Positions 49,601 to 61,600 of a DNA stretch of 64,000 nt are shown piece after piece (positions within the stretch are counted from its first letter, which is position 1; every line of letters begins with the position of its first letter). Under the pieces are notes generated by a model. That model saw only the letters and a program-made list of their open reading frames with translations, ran no database searches and was not told the origin of the DNA. The translations under genes and the position numbers were made by a program. The stretch comes from Lytechinus pictus (taxonomy: Eukaryota > Echinodermata > Echinoidea > Temnopleuroida > Toxopneustidae), in contig NC_087257.1 in NCBI RefSeq assembly GCF_037042905.1, positions 19,612,001 to 19,676,000 of the forward strand, written 5' to 3'.

Positions 49601-52600
49601 CCCATATAAAACCATAAAAATCACATCTTAAAAATTCTAGATGGAAACTTTTTTAATAACTTTAGCAATAAGAATTCATTTTGACTTTTCTCAATTTTTT
49701 TCTAATTTTAAGAGTAGAAAAATAATTATTGTTGCCAATTTGAGGAGTGAATGCTGAAAATGAGACCTTAGAATCAAGAGAGCACCTCCAAAGTTCTGAT
49801 AACCCTTTACGAGGAGTACATTGCAATTTAATTTTTGGTTTGTTTTTGTTCTTTTAAATTTGCATTTGTGATATAATTTGGCAAGGCCAGAATGGCACTT
49901 GTGCTATTTTCTGGTACTATTTACCATTCTATGTTTCATATGTGTAACTTTTTTGTGATTTGTTTCGTGAAAACCTGTAAACAAATGAATATTGTTGATA
50001 AATAAATGAATCAATTAATAAACAAAACAATTTAAATCACAATATGTATTGTAAGTCAACCCATCTCAATACAATATCATGTCTGTATTTTATATTCATC
50101 AGTACACAATGCACAAAATGTTGATACCAATATCATTTACTCACAATAGCAAGCACTTGGCCAGGTTCAACTGTAAATGAAACATTTCGCAAGATAGGCT
50201 TCCTGTAAAAGAGAGAGAGAGAGAGTGACAGATTTATCACTGCTTGTATTAGGCAAAATACTACTCCTAATTTTAAAATAAATCCAATGACATGACCAAT
50301 GAATTTCTGTGGGTAACAAGAGTTGCTATAATATTCTTACTGAAATGTACTGCTCTTTAATTGGCCAAAAGTGCCCCTTCATGTGACTTATCATAATTTT
50401 ATCAGAAAAAATGCCTTGGGAATGAAAATAGGGTCATGACGTCAGAGTAGAATAATTTTTTAATATCTTGGTCCGTATTCTGAAGTCGGGTTTAACTTAA
50501 ACCATGGTCTAAGTCTGGTCTAAAATTATGGAGAGCCAAAAGCTTTTAACAATTCTGCTTATATTGTATATTTCTTATATTTACTATTTTGATTCCCTTT
50601 GCTTTTATAATAAAGAAAATATTTCAGATATCATTCTAAAAAAAGTTATAAATCTTTTTAGTGTCATAAGAGTTAATAAATTGAACGTGTACTGATATAG
50701 ATTTGTGCCCTAATTGGCTGTCCATAGTTAAACAACAACTTTAAACCTGAGTTCAGAATACGGGCCCTTGTGTTCAATTGCCTGTTCCCTAAATCATGCA
50801 ATCACAAACAATCACAAAGTAATCACAAACTTTACAGTGGGATGCCTCAATTGGGCAAGTCAAGCGATGCGACACTAATTCAATTTATTTAGCTTTGGAA
50901 CTTGAAAGATTACAGCTGATATCTAATAAATCATAATAATTCTGGAACACTAAGCTACATGTACATACAAGACTACATTGTGGCTGATGGCCGATTGTGG
51001 CATTGTGATTGACTTTTTTGCACAATCAAGGGCTGATCAGATGTGAGGGCCTAAATAAGCCCCCCTCCCCTGGACTGTATATGGCAGGAGAACCTATCGG
51101 TAAGCCGATGCTCAGAATCTACTTACTGTTCATTGTAAAAGAAGGATACATTGTCAAATTCCACCTTTCCTTTCCTTACTATTAGATCCTTGGCATCTGG
51201 ATCATCAGTTATCTATATTCAAAGAACAAATGCAAATTACAACCTCCAAAATATAATAATAATGATAATGTAGTTACTTCAGTTCGGAAAACTGTTCTCC
51301 CAGCGGGCCCTGCTTGACATGTTATTATTACCCCTTCTTTAGCTCGGCTGTCTAAGCACATTCAAAGAATTTTTCTCCCTACCCGATACCCATTTACTAC
51401 ACCTGGGTGCAGAGTGGCAATTGTAGACAAACGCCTTGCCAAAGGACGCAAGTGGGATTTGGACCCCAGACCTTCTAATTCAAGGTCAAGAGACTTATCC
51501 ACTCATCCACAACACCTCTCTAATATCAATTGGTTATCTACATGGAATGAAACATCACCAAAAAAAGTTAGTGTGGAGCAAATTTATCAGGCAGCATGAA
51601 TTGTAAATTGGATGTATTCATATAAAATGTACTTGCACTCTCATTGGTTTTAACACTAACCTTACATGTACCTCTTGTATCAGATACATGTACATGTAAT
51701 ACACAGTTTGGAGACTATGAGCATCTTAATGACTTTGAAAATAAATCTACCTATCTATTGACATTAAATAACATTTCCATATAGCAAGAATTCTAAACTG
51801 ATTGATCCTTTTGTTTTTATTGTACATGTACATTCAATGTGTTTAGGAGGGATGTTGATGCTATTTTGAGAAAGGTGCTTGAGTTCAAGGGGGCTGGTCA
51901 GCGGGGAAGGGGGGAAACCAAAGAAGACGTGTAAGAAGCAAATGGTGGATGAGAGTAGGAGGGTGGGGTTGAAAGAGGATGTTTAAAGGAAGGGGAAGGG
52001 GGCGACTGAAGAAGACATGGAAGAAGCAAGTGGTGGAGGAGAGTAGGAGGGTTGGGTTGAGGGAGGAGGATGTTTAAAGGAAGGGGAAGGGGGCGACCGA
52101 AGTAAGAAGCAAATGGTGGATGAGAGTAGGAGGGTGGGGTTGAGGGAGGAGGATGTTTAAAGGAAGGGGAAGGGGGTGACCAAAGAAGACATGTAAGAAG
52201 CAAATGGTGGATGAGAGTAGGGTTGAGAGAGGAGGATGTTTAAAGGAAGGGGAAGGGGGCAACCGAAGAAGACATGGAAGAAGCAAATGATGGATGAGAG
52301 GAGGGTGGGGTTGAGGGAGGAGGATGTTTAAAGGAAGGGGAAGGGGGCGACCGAAGAAGACATGGAAGAAGCAAGTGGTGGAGGAGAGTAGGAGGGTTGG
52401 GTTGAGGGAGGATGGTCAAAGGCAGGGGAAGGGGTGACCAAAGAAGACATGGAAGAAGCAAGTGGTGGAGGAGAGTAGGAGGGTGGGGTTGAGGGAGGAT
52501 GGTCAAAGGAGAAGGGGTGACCGAAGATGAATGGAAAAAGCAAGTGGTGGAGGAGAGTAGGAGGGTTGGGTTGATGTAGGAGGATGGTTAAAGGAAGGGG

Positions 52601-55600
52601 AAGGGGGCGACCGAAGAAGACATGGAAGAAGCAAGTGGTGGAGGAGAGAAAAAGGGTTGGGTTGAGGAGGAGGATGGTTAAAGGAAGGGGAAGGGGGTGA
52701 CCAAAGAAGACATGGAAGAAGCAAGTGGTGGAGAGTAGGAGGGTTGGGTTGAGGAGGAGGATGGTCAAAGGAAGGGGAAGGGGGAGACCAAAGAAGACAT
52801 GGAAGAAGCAAGTGGTGGAGGAGAGTAGGAGGGTTAGGTTGAGGGAGGAGGATAGTTAAAGGAAGGGGAAGGGGTGATCAAAGACGACATGGAAGAAGCA
52901 AGTGGTGGAGGAGAGTAGGAAGGTTAGGTTGAGGGAGGAGGATGCACCAAATAGAGTTAAGTGGAAGGAGGGGGGTAAAGATGATTTTTATGAGTGTGAG
53001 GTCAATCCAGCCACCCCTGTAGGTGGGAACGCAAACCAGATTTAAAACCTGGATTACTAACTACATTCCAACATCGCCCCCAAATGAGATTAACTCTAAA
53101 GAAATATTTAAAAAAACATAGAAGCTGGTAAATTTAGTGGTCCTGGGCCTGTGACAAAAAGCTAAGTAATTGATCGTGGGGCCGATTTCTATGATTGACT
53201 GCACTGATTATCGTGTATAAGTATGATCAATCATAATCAGCTCTATGATCAATTGTCAAGCTATATGTCACAGGGCCCTGTATTACCTCTTGTTTCTCTT
53301 CCAAAAGATCAATCATATTTTCCATGTCAATAAAAGCTTGTTGAATCATTCTGAAAGGAAACATAAAAACAGTTTATACCTTTCTCTGAATTAAAAGATT
53401 GAACACAGGTACTATGGCTCTGTTTGAGAGAGAGAGAGAGAGAAACGAGATCACGACTGTTTGATAAAGCTTTTTGTAAAGTTTTACACACAAAAATGAG
53501 ACTTTTTCAGAGGGTCCATTCATTGAGACTAGTTAGAAGTCTGTGTTATTGACAAGTTCACTACTACTAGCACTTGTGGATACTTGATTGTTCAAATGAC
53601 CAATGAAAACTGTACACTAAAAATAAGTTACTTTGTTTGCAGTATCTAGTACTTGATCAATGCTTGGTCATAATTTTAAGAGAAGTAGTTGAAGAAAGGA
53701 ATAACTTGGAATTGATCACAGATCAACACTTTACTGGAAGAAAAGAAATACAAAAATATGAAAGTGATTAATAGCCCCACCTTCTGATAACTAATATACA
53801 TGTACATGTACAATATTATAACATGGTAAAAAACTGCTTTATGAGCCCCATCCTCAGAAACCAAGTTACAAAACAATATTGTAACTTTGTAGAGCTGCTC
53901 AATTTAGACCCCATGACCCACATCAGACATCTTTAACCCTTTCCACGCATACTTCGCACCCATGCACATCTGGTGCCACGCGAACTTCGCATTTCACGCT
54001 TAAACAAACACTGCATTGTTTCCCTCCCTGAAAATAATTCAGCACCGAGGGGTTCATGGCCCAGCGCACAGAGAGTTAAAGTGTATGGCCTAATGTGACC
54101 TTGACGCTTACCTGTAATAAGTTCCAAAGAAATTAAGAGGACTGTATAGCTGCATGATATATGACGAAAACAGTACGTAGTCTCCTGCCTGTAGATAGCA
54201 AAAAAATCATTGTCATGATTAGTCTGAAAGGCTTGTAGTAATTTTGCCCAAGGATTAAAAACAGAAATGATTGATTCAGCTGCTAACCCAATCATAAGTC
54301 AAATCCTTAGGCCCATATTCTGAACTCAGGTTTAAATTAAACTCTGCTTTAAAGTTGTGGTTTATTCATGGATAGCCAATTGTGGCATTACTCCTTATTA
54401 GTGGATGTTCAATTTATCAGCTTTTTTGGCATTCAAAACATTCGTAACTGTCTGGGAATGTTAGGTGAAATGAATGCAAAGTAAACAAAATAGTAGACAT
54501 AATAAATATTGCCTCCGACGAAGATTCTGCTAGGATCGAAAGCTTAGGCCCCTTTTGACTCTCTAATTTACTCCATTGGCTCTCTTTTATAGATAAGCAG
54601 TTTTCAGCAGCTTTTATCTGCCATAATAAATATACAACGAATATAAACAAAATTTTAGATTTTTGGCTTCCCATAACTTTAGTTTGATAGGCCATGGTCT
54701 AAGTTAAACTAGACTTCTGAATACCGGTCTTAGGGTCAAACGGGAATAGCCAGGGCTTTATTTGAAGTCAAGTGGTCAGTTATTTATCAAAAAAGCTATG
54801 ATTTTGCGAGTTACCATAATTACAAATTCTTTTGGCAGGTATGGCAGGGCTCCACACTAACCCTTTTTTTCCTACTGGTCCAACCTGATTGTGTTGAACC
54901 AGTAGATACCAAATTAATCCATTTTTTACTGGTCCTAACCTAAACTTTACAGGTCAAAACAAAAAAACATAAAAAAGTTTATTTTGCTGTCTTTTATTGC
55001 TCATTACTCCCCCCCAAAAAAATGAACAGTACACACACACAACATAATCCATGAGAGTCATTTCTGAATTTCAAGGAGCCATTTATATATTTTAAAGAGA
55101 AAAAATATAATTAGCATCATTTTTATATATATTTTACTGGCCATGTCGGACCAGTAAATCTGGCAATTTCTGAAAAGTTACTGGCCCGACAGCAATTTCT
55201 ACTGGTCTGGGACCGTCGGACCAGTGCCAGTGTCACACACTGGGTATGGGCTCCATTTATGACAAGATAGGAAATAATTATTAATTATTCACATTGGGGC
55301 GAATTGATGAATTTGGGGGCAAATTTCTTTCATTTCAAGAGCAACAGTTTTGTGCAACAAGCAATTGGATGATAAATGAAAGTATTATACTGGTGGGTAT
55401 AAAATATTGATTTTTCCAAATATTCTTTAATATTGTTTGTGGCATATGTTGGGGTCACTCTTGAAAAAATAGTCGCCCCAAAACATTAAAGAGAAATTCC
55501 AGTAGTTGCAGTAAACACTGATTTCATGAGAAAGTCTGTAAAACCAGGCTTAATTGTCAGTATATCATCGAGGATCTAGATCTGGTACAGTTACATAAAC

Positions 55601-58600
55601 TGAACTTTGTGAAATCTTGAAATCTACGCTGAAAAATGTTCAGACTGAACTTCCCCAACACAGATAAGCGCACGTGGGACTGTGTATAATTATTGCTTTG
55701 AGCGTCGGGCCCGACGCTCTACCCGAATCCTGTGCTTATTTGCTGATTTCTCAGCAATTACACAATTTCTTCCAGAATCCTTTGGCACATGCGTTTTATT
55801 TATACAAACAGACACTTTGGTGGTCATTTCATTGGATTCTGTACGAACTCATTTTATCGTTACCAAAACTAGCATTTACCTTTAAATGTTTCGGCTGTCA
55901 TGATGGTGATGGGGGTGTTTGCCGTCATTACAAATCGCTCATCATCCTCATGTATTTCCTGTGCTGGAACTAGACCACCTAAACAACATTTGTTGACTTT
56001 TTTCTTTAGTTTAACAATGAATTTAAAAAATGGGTATTTTATCAGTTTGTCTGCGATTTACTTACCGTGAGCTGGCCTTTATAGACGATATGAGCACAGA
56101 GCAGACATCCCACCAACAGACCAGCATTGACGACAAGATTCTGAGCGGAGTTCAGTATTGATAATGATGCAGTCGACTTCCATTCACTCACCTGTACAGA
56201 AACAATTCATTTTGAGCCGCATTTAGAAATCAAAACACCTTGCTCATATACCCCAATACTGAAATAGGATGAAGCAAAGTGCTTAAGCAGAAGTGGAACT
56301 ATGAACAGGATGGAGAAACTACCTCCCGCTGTGGGGGAGGATCAGATGACGCAACACCTTTTGATATGCCAATGATGTCATAATAGAAAGCAGGTGTGAC
56401 CTCTTCATCTGTGCGATCCTCAAAAAATTTGGAGGTACTCCAACAACCTTCCCATTATAAAGTTATACTGCCGACCAGTTTTATACAACAAATAATGCAC
56501 ATTTTTAAATTTGTGATGTTAGTGGCGATGCATGCATATCAGGTATTCGCGATAATATGTAAAAGCACTCTGTGTAATGGCCTCATGCATTTGCATACTG
56601 CATATACCCTAGAGTGGGCAGCATCGCCATGAAATACTCAGAAATGTGCATTATTTGTATATTTTTACTAGGACATTTAATTATGCAAGAACACATTTTT
56701 AACCATGATAGTTCATTACATTTTTACTTAAATTATTGACGAAGCTTGTTTTGGTTCTGTAGATAACGTTCAGCAGACACTACTTGATAAGCAGAAACAT
56801 TTACAGTGAAGGCATATGCTCACTTAGCAAAATCTAAAACTCAAACTGAATCCCCCCCCGGCTCAAAGTCGTAGGGTCAGTATCCAACAAAACCATGATT
56901 GTTACATAATTAGTCATTTAATAGAAACAATAAGGTTCACGTTATAGAAAAAGACTGACCTGATAATCAGTGATGCAATCATCATACATGCCAACTTCAA
57001 ACGACTCATTGTTGTAGTATTTCACCTAAAAATTAAAAAAAATTACATTACATTAATCTTCTCAGAGGCAGTAAGGCAGCCCAGCACTATGATGGTGATG
57101 ATGGTGGTGTAAATTTAAAATAAATGAATTATTCTTAATGTAGTTACAGTAGACACTGATTTCATGAGAAAGTCTGCAAAACCACGGATAATTGGCACCT
57201 GGGCCCCGTCTTACAAAGAGTTACTATTGACCCAATCAATCGTAACTCTATGGAAATCCATCAATGTCATAATTTTTTCTACAGGAAATTTGCACAATGT
57301 CCTTTGTGAACAAAGAGAAGCACAGTTAATTTTTAAGAAAACAATGAATGCATGAATATACATCATAGCTGGAAAATATTTTGAACAAACATGCATAATA
57401 GATGTTGATGTTGCTGGCCATCCATAGTTGCGACTGATCGGATCAATCACAATTCTTTGTAAGACGGGCCCCAGATCATCATAGATCTTGCACAGGTACT
57501 TATACTGAATTTTGTGAAATCATGGAATCTAAGCCGAAAAATGATCATGCTGAAGAACACCAATTCAGATAAGCACATGTGGGACAGTGTTTTATTATTG
57601 CTTGGAAAGAGACCTGATAATTGGATGAAATACCATGCGTATGTTGCTAATTTTTGAACCATCACACAATTTCACATTTTTTTATTCATACAGACACTTG
57701 GGTGGTCATTTTATTGAATTCTTTACAGAATCTTGATCTTTTGAGATCATTACAAGTGGCAATTATCTCAAAAGGTGCACAACATGCAACTACAACTTAG
57801 GTGACCTTCAAGATAACTCAACTCCCTTTTATAATGACTCTGCACCTATCTTGGAATGATTGTGAAACAGCTCGCCCAAACTTGATGACTGGGGCAAGCA
57901 AAAGAAAGGTGAGAATCATTTGAAACTGCTTTATGCTGGAGTGTTGTCCCTGTGGATTAGTTTCCTAACTTTGAAACAGGGAAAGATATTGATCCACAAT
58001 GACGTACGCTCAGCCCAGGTGAGGTAAATGGGAACCATCAGAAAGTACTTCCTCAAAAAGCTGTGAGCACCAGAATCTGTAGCGTGCTTAGCCCGAGTAC
58101 CATAGGAGAGCCTTGAGAACCCAATGGCCCGAATCCACAAAGGTGGTTTTGAAAACAGACAGTTGAATCCCCATAGTTTATGCAGATTTCCTGTATAAAT
58201 TACGCTTAATTTAGTGTGTATACAGCGCGTGTATAAAAATTCCAATGCATATGCACGCTTTTGTCACAGTGCACCAAATTGACGCCTGTTACCATGGTTA
58301 GATACGCTATTTCATTCATGAGTCCGCTGTTTGACAAGTGGACTCATAAATTCAAAACAGTGGACTCATGAATAAAATAGCGTGGATAACCACAGCAACA
58401 GGCGTCAATTTGGCGAACTGTGACAAAAGCGCGCATCAGCATTGGACATTTTTTAATATATGCGGTAAAATAAGCGTAATTTATACAGGAAATCTGCATA
58501 AACCATGAACTTTAACGTGGATTTTCAAAACCACCTTTGTGAATTTGGGCCAATAAGGTGGATATGTGCACTGTGCAAATTGAATACCCTTTATTATTAT

Positions 58601-61600
58601 CATTATCATTACAAGTCTGAACCCAAACATATACTCACTGTTTCAAAATTGAGCAAGGAGTCTATGGCTTTTTGTCTCATCTTGTTGTCCTTCAAGTTCA
58701 TCTCTCGTCTGAATTTTGTTCTCCACTCGGTTACAGCAACAGTGACAACTGTTAATCAAATACAAATGTTGAGACTGTCATCCATTCTAAAAATGAATTG
58801 TTATCGCTAAACCCGATGCAGTATTGATAATATGCAAATTTACACATGTACTATAAAGGGGAAGTCAAGTTCACCCTGATGATAAAGAAGAAAATCAGAG
58901 AAAAGTTATGAATTTGAAAATTACTTTGTGCAACATATGTTGTGTGATATAAATGCAATCGTGTAACAAAAAATGAAAATGAATTTATTTGTGCGTGGAC
59001 ATCATCAGGGGCCCGTTTCTTAAAGGACTTGCAACTGTTTTAACTTTGCCTTTATGGAAACTACCATGGTAACAGGACTCAGCAGCCAATCATAATCAAG
59101 GTTTCCATGGTAGTTGCTGTAATGGCAAAGTTACAACAGTTGCAAGTCCTTTATGAAATGGGCCCCGGATGCATCATTCCATAATGCCATCTATCAGAAT
59201 AATATTTCCATTTGCCAGGTTCCATAAGAAAATTCTTTGAATTTATTATTACATGATACTCGGAGGAGCTGCTTGCATATGATGTAGCAAATCAAAAACA
59301 TTAAAAACTCAAACGTTATATTCATATTTATTAACATTAATATCTAATGAACCTGAATATAAAGACCATCTGTTAAATAGAAATTACTTTCCACGATTCC
59401 CTTGAGTGGTCTTTTAATAGAGGTTTCACTGTAACTTACTGATGAAGAATGTCATAGCCACAAAGACGATAAGACCAAACCATGCGTTGAAAGCACTGAT
59501 AAAGTAGACCACCGCTATAACAATATCAGCAATGGTTGGTAGGATGTTGAAGACGATGTAGCTGTACATGTACGTCGTCAAAAAATAAAAATTAAAAACA
59601 ACTTTCAAATGCAGTTGATGATATTCAAGAAGAACATCATAGCAATTCTCTTGGAGCAAAGGATTTCTCATCAAAGGCCCTGATATACAAACTATAACAA
59701 ATAACATGTGAAACTGTAAAGACGACATTCAGGTATAATCCCATACATTCTTATCTGAGTCCAGTGCAAGTTGCATATGACCTTTAAAAGAATTGTGTCA
59801 ATTGCTTATTAATTTGGTGATTCTAATATTTACATGAAAAATAATGGCAAAATAAGAATTTCCAAGGAAAAATATTATTTATCAGCACGACCCTTAACCC
59901 TAATTCTCCCGGGGGGGGGGGGCCATTATGGCCCCCACCCTCGACAATTTTCGCGATATATCTGCTGCGCAAAATTTTTTGACCTCGCCGCTCACTGAAT
60001 TTTTACTTTCAAGTATCGCGCAAATTTTGAGACCAAATTTGTGATGCCCGGGTACGCGGTTACGACATTACGCAACATTATGTAAGTGCATGTCAGACCC
60101 AAAATTGCTCATAAACGTGATTTCATGTACAAATCCAATGCAAATTGTGTATTTGGCCAAAATTCATAAATGTATCATTATTTCTACTTTTAATGATTAA
60201 ACTTAATTAATTTTGTCTTGTTTATGATTAGAATTAAGTCTGGAACGATTTCCATCGAAAAAACAATAAAAAACAAAAAGTAAAAAAACAAGAAAATACA
60301 TAAGAAATTAAAAAAACAATAAAATACATAAGAAATCGGTCTTGGTACCAGAATTTTTTTCATTCACAATTGTTAGGAATGCTATACAGAATATTTTCAC
60401 CAAAAAAAAGCATTCTAGGAGCTTTATTTAGTGAATCAGAGCAAAAAGTATGATTTCATGAATAAATTAGCATAATTAATTCATATAAAATAAAAATATA
60501 TGAATTCAGTGAAATTTACCAATGCAACTGCGTAGATTACGTCATTCTCTACCATCATGCAAATTTTCGTTGTGATCGCGCAATCCACGGCTGAGATCTT
60601 AAGGGGGGGCCATAATGGCCCCCCCCCCCCCCGGGAATGACAAGAATCAAAATACCCCCGGAGATTGAGGGTTAAACCCAGACCTGCCAACCTCTGTGAA
60701 TGAGAAACGGTATGCAGTCAGCCCCCAAAAATGTATTTTGAAATATTAGCCCCCCCCCCTCCCCCATGACCATTTACCTTGGTCTAGTGACCTGAAATTA
60801 CATTTATCCAATTACCTATAATTGTGTAAATTTTCAAGAAATAGACTAGAGGCGTACACAGACAATTTTTATAAATAAAATGCAATTTCCCCCCAAAAAA
60901 AAAATTGTTTAAATTAAACAACTAAAAAAAAGTGTAGCACTATAGTTTGGTTGCAAAAATTTGACAATTACGGCAAAACCGTTACATGGTTGGCAGCTCC
61001 GCATACCTGAGTAAACTATTGATGCTTGTCGTTCCTCTGTCCATCATTCGAAGTACCTCACCAGTCTTTCTGTTCAGATGCCAACGTAATGACAAACTAA
61101 CACACAAAAGATAAAATAAATATCACAATAATAAATAGAGCACAGAAACTATCCAACAACAAAAAAGCCTCCTGGGCCCCGTCTTACAAAGAGTTACGAT
61201 TGATCAAATCAATCGTAACTCTATGGAAATCCATCAGTGTCATAATTTTTTCAACAGGAAATTTGCACAATGTCTTTTGTAAATAAAGAGTAGCACAGCA
61301 AATTTTCAAGAAAACATTGAATGCATGAATATACATCATAGTTAGAAAATATTTTGAACAAACATGCATAATAGATGTTGACGTTGCTGGCCGTCCATAG
61401 TTGTGATTGATCGGATCAATCGCAACTCTTTGTAAGACAGGGCCCAGATAACATTTGCAATTGGTGCTTTCCTTTTTTCCTTTGTTAAGCTATAAAATAG
61501 TTCAGGGGATACACAAGCTATACATGTGATCACCTAATGCTATTTTGCTTTAGAAAAAAACTGTCTTGCAGAAACAAATTACTTCTGAATTGCAGAGTGT

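Noticed and set aside
51898-52811. Overlapping Pro/Ser/Leu-rich ORFs on the minus strand
   Set aside because: By-products of the purine minisatellite; the ~91 bp unit is not a multiple of three, so the same peptide appears in rotating frames.
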